Assembly: GCA_948468985.1 (NCBI GenBank)
Contig: CAOKKG010000005.1
Span: forward strand, 1-46,250
Reading direction: 5' to 3'
Length of the DNA: 46,250 nt
From: an uncultured Eubacteriales bacterium
GTDB taxonomy: Bacteria; Bacillota; Clostridia; Christensenellales; Christensenellaceae
How positions within the stretch are numbered: position 1 is the first letter of the stretch; every line of letters begins with the position of its first letter. Of this stretch, positions 39,506 through 46,250 are shown one piece after another. Both the position numbers and the translations under genes were made by a program. Under the pieces are notes generated by a model that was given only the letters and a program-made list of their open reading frames with translations, made no database searches and had not been told where the DNA came from.

Positions 39506-42500
39506 GCTATACTCCCGCGCAGCGGCGGGCGATCGAGGCGCGCGGCGGCGATATGCTCGTGTCGGCCGCGGCGGGGTCGGGCAAGACGAGCGTGCTCTCG
39601 GCGCGCATCGCCGCCCTTGTGGGCGAGGGTGAGGAGATCCGCCGCATGCTGGTCGTGACCTTCACCTCCAAGGCGGCGATGGAGATGCGCGGCCGCATTC
39701 GGCGGACGCTCTTTGACGCGGCGCGGGAGCAGGACGCCCCTCACCTCGCCATGCAGGCAGAACAGGTTGATTCGGCGGACATCTGCACGATCCACAGCTT
39801 TGCGGCCAAGGTCATCCGCGAACACTTTGCGGAGCTGGGCCTCGGCGCCGGGGTGCACGCGGCAGGCGAGGAGCAGACGCAGATTTACCGTGCCGAGGCG
39901 ATGGAAGAGGCGCTTACAGAGCTATATGCGGCAGAGGACGCGGATTTCCTCTTGCTGCGCGACCGGTATTCCGGCCGGGACGATGCGCAGATCGTATCGG
40001 AGCTCCTGCGGGTCTATTCCTATTGCATGAGCCGCCCGGAGGGGCTTTCCTGGCTGGAAAACGGGGCCGTCCCAACGGAGGAAGCCTATCTCCGCGTCGT
40101 GGCGGAACAGAACCAGGCGAGCCTAGGGCGGCTTTGTGACGCGCTTTCGGCCTGCGTCCGGCTGGGGGAGGGGGAGGATTTCCCCGAGGTGCAGCGGCAA
40201 AAGGACGCGGAGGATCTGGCGCTGGCCGAGCGGCTGCAGGCGCTGTACGCGGCGGACGAAGCGGCCTATGAGGCGGCGCTCCGGGGCGCGAAGATCCCGG
40301 CAATTTCCCGCAAAATCCCAGAGGGTGAGGGCAAGACGCGCTTGCAGGAGTATAAGAAGCAGGCGCGCGCACAGCTGAAGCGATTGCAGGGTGAGCCCCC
40401 CGCCGCAGCGCGGGAGCATATCCGGCGGGAGATCCCCTATCTGCGCGAGACCTGCCGGCAGCTTGCGCGGGCGCTTTCCTGCTTTGCTGCGCACTATACG
40501 GCCATCAAGCGGGAGCGGGGCGTCATCGACTATGACGACATGCTGTCGCTTGCCTATGCCGCGCTTTCGCGGCCGGACATCGCGGCCTCCTACGACGCCC
40601 GGTATTCGCATGTGTTCGTGGACGAGTACCAGGACACCAATCCCATCCAGGAAGCGATGCTTGCCTGTCTGTCCCCCCGGGGCGGGCGGTTCTTTGTGGG
40701 CGACATGAAGCAGAGCATCTATCGCTTCCGCCTGAGCGACCCGCTCATTTTTCGCGAAAAGATGGCGGAGGGTTCCGGCGTGGAGGTCGTGCGCATGCAC
40801 GACAATTTCCGCAGCGCCGCAGGCGTGGTGGACGCGGTCAACTTCTTCATGGAGCGGCTTGTAAGCCCGCACCTCGGCGAACTTTCCTATACGGCGGAGG
40901 AAGCCCTCGTGGCGGCGGCGCCGGGGGAAGGCAGGGCGGAGATGCTGCTCACCCGGGCGGACGCAGCGCGGGACGCCCGCGAGGCCGCGGAATGGGAGGC
41001 CGAGACCATCGCCCGGCGCGTGGAGGAGCTATTGTCCGAGCGCACGCCGGAGGGAACGCCCCACTACCGGCAGGAGGACATCTGTCTGCTGTTGCGCTTT
41101 ATGGAGGGGTATGCGGGCATCTATGCCGAGGCGCTCTCGCGGCATGGGGTGGACATCCGCCTGAACACGGGGGCGGACAACTTCCCGGCGGCGAGCGAGA
41201 TGTTTTTAAACCTCCTGCGTGTCATCGACGGCTACACCTCGGACATCGCGCTCTTGTCCGTTTTGAAGAGCTTTATGGGCGGCTTTGCGGACGCCGACCT
41301 CGCGCACATCCGCGCGGGCGCGCCGGCGGACAGCTTTTGTGAGAGCTTCCTCGCCTATGCGGCGGGGGAGGATGCCTTGGCGGAAAAGTGCCGCGCGTTT
41401 TGCCAAAAAATCGAGACCTACCGCACCTGGGCGGCGGCGATGACGCTCACGGACCTATTGCTGCGGCTGAGCCTCACCGAAGAATACGAGGCGCACCTGC
41501 TCGCCATGCCGGGCGGCGAGGCCAAGGCCAAGACCTTCCGCGACTTTTTGGACAAGATGCTCGATTGGGCGGCGGAGCGCACAGACCTGTTCGATCTGTT
41601 GGAATATACGCGGCAGGTGCTGCGCACGCAGGGCGGCTTTCCACGCAGCGCCGGGGAGGCGGCGGGCGCGGTGCAGATTTTGAGCATTCACGGCGCAAAG
41701 GGGTTGGAATTTCCCGTCGTCATCGTGGCGCGCATGGGCGCACGGTTCAGTGTCCGCGACAAGCGGGCGGCCTTTTTGCTGCACGACCGGCTGGGCGTCT
41801 CGGCGGACGAGGTGGACGAGGTGCACCGGCGCATCCACCCCACGATGCTGCGCGAGCTCGCGGAATATGCGCAGCAAAAGGAGCAGCGTTCGGAGGAGCT
41901 GCGCGTGCTGTATGTGGCGATGACGCGCGCCAAGGAGCGGCTCATCCTCTCAGCAGCGGTGCGCGCGCCGGAGGAGCGGTGGGGGGCTTTGCGCGGCAAG
42001 ACGCGGTGGTATGAATTGTTGGATATGCCGAGCCCGCTGGACTGGATACTGGCGGCGGCGGGGGAGCTTCCCGCATTCGGCGGACAGGGCGAAGCGGGCG
42101 TGCGCATCCCCTGCCGCATCGTGGAGGGCGGCGCAAGGGAAAACGAGACGGCAATCCCCCGGATGCTCGCGCAATACCGCGTGCTGGAGGAAGCGGCGCA
42201 GATGCCTGCACAGGAATTCTTGCAATATCCCTCGCAGGGTTTGCCCGTCAAGATCGGCGTCAGCACGCTGCTCCCCGAGAGCGAGGAAGGCGCGGCCATC
42301 CCCGCCTATACTGGCCGGGGGGACGCGGGCGCGCAGCTGGGCACGCTCATCCACCTGTTTTTGCAGCATGTGGACTTCGCGTCCGGAGGCGAAGCGGAGC
42401 TTTCCGCGACGATGGAACGGCTGCTTAGAAAGCGCATCCTGCGGCCGGAGGAGGCGGCGCGCATCCGCCCGTTCTTGGGCAAGATCGCGGAATTTTTGCA

Positions 42501-42867
42501 CAGCCCGCTGGCTGACCGCATCCGCGCATCCGGCGATGTCCGGCGCGAGGTGCCGTTTTCGCTGCTGCTCCCCGCGCGGGAGCTGGGCCTGGCGGACAGC
42601 GGGGAAAAAGTGCTCTTGCAGGGCATCCTGGATCTTGTGTTTGAGGAGGACGGCAAGTTCGTGATCATCGATTACAAGTCCAACATGGCGAGCGAGCAGC
42701 AGCTCCAAAGCCTGGCGCGGCATTATGCGGCGCAGATGCGGTTTTATCGCCTGGCGGTGGAGCGCATCACGGGGCGGCCGGTCGCGGCGTGCTACCTCTG
42801 GTTCCTGCGGCAGGAAAAGGCTTTCGCAGTTTATTCACAAACCGGTCAAGGCTTGGACATGGTTTAA
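39493..42867 (+). CDS. addA: AddA subunit of the AddAB helicase-nuclease
   Basis: A 1124-residue UvrD-type helicase with a C-terminal nuclease. Motifs in order: the Q-motif YTPAQRRAIEARGGDMLVSA (residues 6-25), Walker A AAAGSGKTS (25-33), VVTFTSKAAMEMRGRI (motif Ia), FVDEYQDTNPIQ (motif II, near 375), GDMKQSIYRFRLSDP (motif III), SIHGAKGLEFPVVIV (motif V), LYVAMTRAKERL (motif VI), and the nuclease VIIDYKSN near 1058. ATG 39493 lies inside the addB end with GGAGGAAG upstream, so the pair is translationally coupled. The longer upstream open frame is only out-of-frame addB sequence. Confidence 0.95.
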   Translation: MGRVSYTPAQRRAIEARGGDMLVSAAAGSGKTSVLSARIAALVGEGEEIRRMLVVTFTSKAAMEMRGRIRRTLFDAAREQDAPHLAMQAEQVDSADICTIHSFAAKVIREHFAELGLGAGVHAAGEEQTQIYRAEAMEEALTELYAAEDADFLLLRDRYSGRDDAQIVSELLRVYSYCMSRPEGLSWLENGAVPTEEAYLRVVAEQNQASLGRLCDALSACVRLGEGEDFPEVQRQKDAEDLALAERLQALYAADEAAYEAALRGAKIPAISRKIPEGEGKTRLQEYKKQARAQLKRLQGEPPAAAREHIRREIPYLRETCRQLARALSCFAAHYTAIKRERGVIDYDDMLSLAYAALSRPDIAASYDARYSHVFVDEYQDTNPIQEAMLACLSPRGGRFFVGDMKQSIYRFRLSDPLIFREKMAEGSGVEVVRMHDNFRSAAGVVDAVNFFMERLVSPHLGELSYTAEEALVAAAPGEGRAEMLLTRADAARDAREAAEWEAETIARRVEELLSERTPEGTPHYRQEDICLLLRFMEGYAGIYAEALSRHGVDIRLNTGADNFPAASEMFLNLLRVIDGYTSDIALLSVLKSFMGGFADADLAHIRAGAPADSFCESFLAYAAGEDALAEKCRAFCQKIETYRTWAAAMTLTDLLLRLSLTEEYEAHLLAMPGGEAKAKTFRDFLDKMLDWAAERTDLFDLLEYTRQVLRTQGGFPRSAGEAAGAVQILSIHGAKGLEFPVVIVARMGARFSVRDKRAAFLLHDRLGVSADEVDEVHRRIHPTMLRELAEYAQQKEQRSEELRVLYVAMTRAKERLILSAAVRAPEERWGALRGKTRWYELLDMPSPLDWILAAAGELPAFGGQGEAGVRIPCRIVEGGARENETAIPRMLAQYRVLEEAAQMPAQEFLQYPSQGLPVKIGVSTLLPESEEGAAIPAYTGRGDAGAQLGTLIHLFLQHVDFASGGEAELSATMERLLRKRILRPEEAARIRPFLGKIAEFLHSPLADRIRASGDVRREVPFSLLLPARELGLADSGEKVLLQGILDLVFEEDGKFVIIDYKSNMASEQQLQSLARHYAAQMRFYRLAVERITGRPVAACYLWFLRQEKAFAVYSQTGQGLDMV

Positions 42868-42904
42868 AGCCCAGCCTGTGCTATACTAAAATAAGGAGAA
42901 AACA

Positions 42905-43633
42905 ATGAGGATTACCTATCTCGACAACAGCGGCTTTTTTTTGGCGATGCGGGACGCGTCCCTCGTGTTCGACTGCTGGCGCTTTCCCGCGCCGGGCGAG
43001 GCGGCGGGGTTTTCGAACGGGTACCTGGATCGGGCGGTGCTGACGGGGCGGCCACGGGCATATTTTTTTGTAAGCCACGTGCACGCCGACCATTTTCACC
43101 CGGAAATTTTTCGCTTTGCGGACGCGGCGGCGGAAACCATGTTCCTTTTGGACAAAGACATTCCCGTCCCGGAGGGCGTGCCGCACCATTTCCTGTCGCC
43201 GGGAGAGGAATTTTCGGACGGATATGTCCGGGTGCGGGCCTTTGGGTCGACGGATCTGGGTGTGAGCTTTCTTGCCGAGGCGGAGGGACGGCGGATTTTT
43301 CACGCAGGCGACCTCAACTTCTGGCATTGGCGCGAGGAGAGCACGGAAGCGGAAGTGCGCGAGGCGCGGGAGGCCTTCCTGGCAGAGCTTGAGCGTATGG
43401 CTCCGGCGATGGCGGGCGGGCTGGATGCGGCGTTTTTCCCGGTTGACCCGCGCATGGGAAGCGAGATCGAGGCGGGCGCAGCGGAATTCGCGCGCCGGTT
43501 TGCGCCGCGGCTGCTCATCCCCATGCACTTTGGGGAGAACTTTGCGGCCATGCAGGCGGCCTGCCGCACCGGGCTTGCGGGGCAGCGGATCTGGGCGCCC
43601 ACCCGGCGGGGCGATACAGTTTTATTGGAATAG
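42905..43633 (+). CDS. Metallo-beta-lactamase-fold hydrolase
   Basis: A 242-residue cytosolic MBL-fold protein. The metal-binding motif HVHADHFHP lies near residue 59, with the later ligands in FHAGDLNFWHW and LIPMHFGENF. It is compact, like the UlaG/RomA-type branch acting on phosphodiesters or lactones, but no substrate can be named. TAAGGAGAAAAC precedes ATG 42905. A TATACT at 42882-42887 could be its -10 element without a convincing -35. It overlaps nothing and is followed 12 bases later by the zinc-ribbon protein. Confidence 0.87.
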   Translation: MRITYLDNSGFFLAMRDASLVFDCWRFPAPGEAAGFSNGYLDRAVLTGRPRAYFFVSHVHADHFHPEIFRFADAAAETMFLLDKDIPVPEGVPHHFLSPGEEFSDGYVRVRAFGSTDLGVSFLAEAEGRRIFHAGDLNFWHWREESTEAEVREAREAFLAELERMAPAMAGGLDAAFFPVDPRMGSEIEAGAAEFARRFAPRLLIPMHFGENFAAMQAACRTGLAGQRIWAPTRRGDTVLLE

Positions 43634-43645
43634 AGGGCGAAGGGA

Positions 43646-44017
43646 ATGAACTTTTTTCAGAGGTTGGGTTGGAAGCTCCGGCAATGGATGCAGGGGCGGT
43701 ATGGCACGGACGCATTGAACCTCGTGCTTGTGGGCGCGGGGCTGGTGTGCAGCTTGTTTGGGCGGAACATGGTGCTCTATCTATGCTCGCTGGCGTTTTT
43801 GACGCTGGCGCTGCTGCGCATGTTTTCGCGCAATATCCCGGCGCGGCGGCGGGAAAACGCATGGCTTTTGGGCCTGTTTCGCCGTCCGGCAGACGCCAAG
43901 ACGCACAAGCACTTCCGGTGCCCCAAGTGTCATCAAAAGGTGCGCGTGCCGCGCGGCAAGGGAAAGATCCAGATCACCTGCCCCAAGTGCGGCGAGAAAT
44001 TTATAAAAAAGACCTGA
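43646..44017 (+). CDS. Small membrane protein with a C-terminal zinc ribbon
   Basis: A 123-residue protein. Two hydrophobic helices (LNLVLVGAGLVCSLFG, MVLYLCSLAFLTLALLRMF) lie between residues 24 and 62, followed by a basic stretch (RNIPARRRENAW). A zinc ribbon follows, with CPKCHQKVRVPRGKGKI near residue 92 and CPKCGEKF near 113, four Cys in two CPxC pairs. The domain order suggests a membrane anchor with a cytosolic nucleic-acid or protein-binding knuckle. Family seen in Clostridia, function unknown. Probably co-transcribed with the MBL gene. Confidence 0.85.
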   Translation: MNFFQRLGWKLRQWMQGRYGTDALNLVLVGAGLVCSLFGRNMVLYLCSLAFLTLALLRMFSRNIPARRRENAWLLGLFRRPADAKTHKHFRCPKCHQKVRVPRGKGKIQITCPKCGEKFIKKT

Positions 44018-44023
44018 GGGTCA

Positions 44024-44051
44024 TTGCAATTGCACGCGAGTTGGATATAAT
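44024..44051 (+). promoter_or_regulatory. Promoter of the DUF1858 gene
   Basis: TTGCAA (44024-44029), 16-base spacer, TATAAT (44046-44051). Confidence 0.8.
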
Positions 44052-44081
44052 AAAATTGGAATTTACGAAAAGGAGCGATTT

Positions 44082-44891
44082 TTAGCGATGGCAAAGATCA
44101 CAAAAGATATGACGATCCAGCAGGTTATCGAACGCGACATGAACGCGGCGCCGGTATTCTTTGAACAGGGGATGTTCTGCATCGGATGCCCCTCTGCGGC
44201 GGGTGAAACGCTGGAGGAAGCCTGCATGGTGCATGGCATCGACTGCGAAGTGTTGGTAGGAAAACTGAACGAATATTTCGGCGAATAAGCTGGACGAAAA
44301 AAACCGCCCTTTTCGGGGCGGTTTTTCTGTTTGTTCGACGGATTGCGCACCGGATTGTTCGCCGGTTTTGGCCGGGGCGCGGCGCATGCGGCACAATGCG
44401 GCGACGCCCAGGATGAAGTTTATAAGGTCGCACACGCCGGACACGATGTCTAAGAGGAGCGCGCAACAAATCGCCCCAAATAGGAGGTTTCGCGTGATGC
44501 TTCGCTTGACGGAATACAGGTCGTGCGCGAGGTAGCTTTGCACGGGGAGCTGCACGGTGGCCACGATGGGCAAAAGCCCTAAAAGCCCGCGCGTATTGAC
44601 CCACAGCCCGACTGCGACGGTCAGGACGCAGAACACGATCATCTGCCGGCGGTTATATGTATTGTACAAAATGAGCAGCATGCGCAGCGAGGAGAGCAGC
44701 AGCGTCACCAGCCCCGACCATGCGCCGAGCACGACAGAGGATAGGGCGAGCACCAGGTTCGCGCCGATCTGCAAAAGGGATACCTTGCGCGTGTCGTGCA
44801 CGCAGCAGCTTGCAGCGATGAAGGCGGCGGCGACAAGCGAGATGGCATTGCCGGGCAAGATCTGTTTTATAAAAAGTCCTTTCGAGGGCAA
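44082..44891 (-). CDS. YgjV-like membrane protein whose frame runs through the antisense of the DUF1858 gene
   Basis: The first 165 residues are a YgjV-type inner membrane protein with hydrophobic helices and the blocks ASCCVHDTRKVSLLQIG, LVTLLLSSLRMLLILYN, VNTRGLLGLLPIVATVQ and YSVKRSITRNLLFGAI. Function of the family is unknown. After GEQSGAQSVEQTEK the frame crosses a terminator hairpin (44299-44326), encoding PPRKGRFF, and continues without stop across the antisense of the DUF1858 gene to 44082. The true end is probably near 44330 with its stop lost, or the tail is really made. The start is uncertain: TTG 44891 opens the frame, while GAAAGGA at about 44880 points to a start a few codons later. 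Confidence 0.55.
   Translation of the reverse strand: MPSKGLFIKQILPGNAISLVAAAFIAASCCVHDTRKVSLLQIGANLVLALSSVVLGAWSGLVTLLLSSLRMLLILYNTYNRRQMIVFCVLTVAVGLWVNTRGLLGLLPIVATVQLPVQSYLAHDLYSVKRSITRNLLFGAICCALLLDIVSGVCDLINFILGVAALCRMRRAPAKTGEQSGAQSVEQTEKPPRKGRFFSSSLFAEIFVQFSYQHFAVDAMHHAGFLQRFTRRRGASDAEHPLFKEYRRRVHVAFDNLLDRHIFCDLCHR
44088..44288 (+). CDS. DUF1858 (hybrid-cluster-protein-associated redox disulfide) protein
   Basis: A 66-residue protein consisting of one DUF1858 domain: ITKDMTIQQVIERDMNAAPVFFEQGMFCIGCPSAAGETLEEAC, read in parts. The CIGC pair is the conserved redox-active motif, and the family is often linked to hybrid cluster proteins or nitrogen-oxide stress. AAAAGGAGCG precedes ATG 44088, and the gene has a consensus-like promoter and a terminator. 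The opposite strand is the read-through tail of the YgjV-like frame; this plus-strand gene is clearly the real one. Confidence 0.92.
   Translation: MAKITKDMTIQQVIERDMNAAPVFFEQGMFCIGCPSAAGETLEEACMVHGIDCEVLVGKLNEYFGE
44299..44326. terminator. Bidirectional terminator between the DUF1858 and YgjV-like genes
   Basis: AAAAACCGCCC / GGGCGGTTTTT, an 11-bp stem with a 6-base loop, with A- and T-runs on both sides. On the minus strand it lies inside the open YgjV-like frame. Confidence 0.92.
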
Positions 44892-44960
44892 AGTTGTCGG
44901 GAATCCCCGGAGAGAATGAATCTATCCTACCCGCGGCGGGCGGCCCTGCCAAGAAAGGCA

Positions 44961-44986
44961 AAAAAAGACGGCAGAGATCTGCCGCC
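44961..44986 (-). terminator. Terminator of thiT
   Basis: Minus strand GGCGGCAG / CTGCCGTC stem with a 4-base loop, then seven T. Confidence 0.85.
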
Positions 44987-45010
44987 TTCTTTATTTCAAT
45001 AGGGATAAGG

Positions 45011-45793
45011 TCACGCCTTCTTTGCGCCTTCGGCGTGCGCGGTCTCCTGCGCTTTCAGCATGTCCACCGTGCGGCGCATGCCGGGCAGCAGGTAGATGCC
45101 CATGCAGATGAGGATCTCCGGCACCATATAGCTCGCGTTGTACAGGAGGGAGTAGACAAACGGGCTCTGCCCCTCCGGCGCATATTCGGCAAAAAAGATC
45201 ACGCCGGACAGGAACGCGCACAGATACCGCAGCAGGCCGCCCGCCAGGATGCCGGACAGGAAGCTCTTGCGGAAGAACCCGGCCGCACCCAGCACGGTGA
45301 ACGCGAACACATAGTCAAGCAGGAATTGCGCCCAGTGCACGATGTACATGCCCTGCGTCATCTGCAAAAGCGAATAGGCAAACGCCACGAGGAAGCCCTT
45401 GACCGGCCCATAGATGTACGCGAACAGCAAAATGGGCAGCATGCTTGCGGGCGTGATAGATCCACCGTTCGGGAGCTCATAGATCTTAATATAGGAAAGG
45501 ACGAAGGAGAGCGCGATGCATAGCGCGGCGACGACGAGCTGCTTCGTGTCCCAATGGGATGCGGCGGGCTTGTCTGCCATCTTCGTGAGCAGGAACACAC
45601 CTGCGCCCATGAGCACGACCAGCGCCACAAGCATCCACGGGCTCACGCCTGCGAGGTCAGCGAAGAAGTCGGACGCTGTGCCCACGCCGCTCAAAATAAA
45701 GAGCAGCAGGCCGACGCCGGTGAGCAGGAAGGCGATGGCCAACATGATGAGCCACGCTTTGAGTTCGGGGGAATTCTTCTTCCAGGAATCCAT
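45011..45793 (-). CDS. thiT: ECF transporter S component for thiamine (ThiT) with N-terminal extension
   Basis: A 260-residue membrane protein that binds thiamine for the shared ECF module. The ThiT core starts near residue 84 (TKQLVVAALCIALSFVLSYIKIYELPNGGS, read in parts) and shows the substrate-site block GMYIVHWAQFLLDYVFAF and the C-terminal YNASYMVPE. Known ThiT proteins are about 190 residues; here an extra 80-residue N-terminus adds two helices (AWLIMLAIAFLLTGVGLLLF, MLVALVVLMGAGVFLL). AAGGAGGTTTTGT precedes ATG 45793. A TPP riboswitch and terminator lie in the leader, so the gene is switched off when thiamine pyrophosphate is plentiful. Confidence 0.92.
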   Translation of the reverse strand: MDSWKKNSPELKAWLIMLAIAFLLTGVGLLLFILSGVGTASDFFADLAGVSPWMLVALVVLMGAGVFLLTKMADKPAASHWDTKQLVVAALCIALSFVLSYIKIYELPNGGSITPASMLPILLFAYIYGPVKGFLVAFAYSLLQMTQGMYIVHWAQFLLDYVFAFTVLGAAGFFRKSFLSGILAGGLLRYLCAFLSGVIFFAEYAPEGQSPFVYSLLYNASYMVPEILICMGIYLLPGMRRTVDMLKAQETAHAEGAKKA

Positions 45794-45818
45794 ACAAAAC
45801 CTCCTTACCGCCGGAAAC

Positions 45819-45842
45819 AAAAAATACCTCCCTAAAGGGAGG
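45819..45842 (-). terminator. Terminator of the TPP riboswitch expression platform
   Basis: Minus strand CCTCCCT / AGGGAGG stem with a 2-base loop, then TATTTTTTG, between the aptamer and the thiT start. Confidence 0.85.
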
Positions 45843-45903
45843 CGCAGCACGCAAACACAAGGGCAGACCCCGCCGTCCAAAAGACGGCAAGATGCCCGGC
45901 GTC

Positions 45904-45977
45904 CCGCTTCCCTACGAATGCATTACCAATATCAGGTTCGAAGGGTACAATTCTCAGCCTTTCGGCGCCCCCAGCGG
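45904..45977 (-). ncRNA. TPP (THI-box) riboswitch
   Basis: The minus strand has the conserved THI blocks in order: CUGGGGGCGCC, GGCUGAGA, ACCCUUCGAACCUGAU, UUGGUAAUGC, and CGUAGGGAAGCGG. The closing stem pairs CCGCU with AGCGG. It lies 110 bases ahead of thiT. Confidence 0.97.
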
Positions 45978-45998
45978 TCATAAAATGAATTTACCTTT

Positions 45999-46026
45999 AT
46001 TATATAAAGCCGGGAAAGAATGTCAA
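45999..46026 (-). promoter_or_regulatory. Promoter of the TPP riboswitch/thiT transcript
   Basis: Minus strand TTGACA (46026-46021), 16-base spacer, TATAAT (46004-45999). Together with the aptamer, platform and terminator it accounts for most of 45794-46026. Confidence 0.87.
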
Positions 46027-46250
46027 TAGGCAAAAAAGGACGAATTCCGACGGATTTTTTTTGAAAAAGCAAAACTTTTTTTGCCGAAAATCCGAAAAAT
46101 GTGAAAAAAAGAGAGGGATTCCGATAAGGATTGTCCATTACGCTCCGAACGATGGACAGGTCAACCGAGGCGGAAAAGGCGATAGAAAGGGACGAGTTGG
46201 CGAAAGAAAAGGGAGGGGAGGAGAGGAAAGGTGCGGGTTTCAAAAAAAGT
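46027..46250. other. A/T-rich end of the window, no supported gene
   Basis: Low-complexity A- and T-runs (46040-46115) with a TGTCCAT / ATGGACA inverted repeat at 46132-46158. A 103-codon minus-strand frame crosses it but has no ribosome site and overlaps the TPP aptamer, so it is not called. Confidence 0.5.

Noticed and set aside
45932..46243. 103-codon minus-strand frame
   Set aside because: No ribosome site, crosses A/T runs and the TPP aptamer, Ser/Phe-rich low-complexity product.

Overview
The window is GC-rich, gene-dense DNA that reads as a chromosomal segment of a high-GC member of the Clostridia (Firmicutes). This rests on the glnS-gltX pair, AddAB instead of RecBCD, the rpsF-ssb-rpsR and DUF2232-rplI-dnaB groups, two ECF S-components, an M-box and a TPP riboswitch, a NiaR operator, Gram-positive style AGGAGG ribosome sites and TTG/GTG starts. 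No rRNA, CRISPR array, insertion sequence or intact prophage was seen.

Layout. 1-3055: glnS (cut at the window edge), gltX and a YfcE-type phosphodiesterase on the plus strand. 3115-9691, minus strand: a Mg2+ P-type ATPase with a HAD phosphatase behind it, a CNNM/CorC-type membrane protein, and a DUF362 ferredoxin protein with a MerR-style promoter. The ATPase leader is elaborate: promoter, M-box riboswitch, terminator, a 34-residue leader ORF, and a hairpin holding the ATPase ribosome site. 9700-10980: an AT-richer islet with an orphan HicB-like protein and a ribbon-helix-helix protein next to tRNA-Arg(ACG). 11235-12422: niaX-niaR with a textbook NiaR operator. 12523-14496: Mrp ATPase, then rpsF-ssb-rpsR.

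14630-27444 is the most unusual part. It holds four paralogues of the mannitol-1-phosphate 5-dehydrogenase family (called P1 to P4 here). Each has its own -10 element and start, and each is followed by a terminator or strong hairpin. P1-P3 keep the family Lys/Asn/His triad, while P4 has Ser in place of His. Between them lie an M42 aminopeptidase, membrane proteins, a lipoprotein, and an operon of a degenerate ABC ATPase, a large FtsX-like permease and a chorismate mutase. No sugar transporter or PTS gene is present, so the substrates are unknown.

27788-32039 is a DUF2232-rplI-dnaB operon. It ends in a fusion of an RluA-fold domain that has lost its catalytic Asp with a GNAT acetyltransferase. 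32313-36201: a solute-binding protein, ispE, an RlmI/K-like methyltransferase, a catalytically intact RluA enzyme and a small conserved protein. 36299-42867: addB-addA. 42905-44891: an MBL hydrolase, a zinc-ribbon membrane protein, a DUF1858 protein, and a YgjV-like membrane protein whose frame runs antisense through the DUF1858 gene. 45011-46026: thiT under a TPP riboswitch.

The best candidates for something undescribed are the layered mgtA leader (6503-6957), the four-paralogue dehydrogenase cluster with a probably inactive member, and the dead-RluA/GNAT fusion. All calls were made by eye from sequence motifs; no database search or folding program was run.
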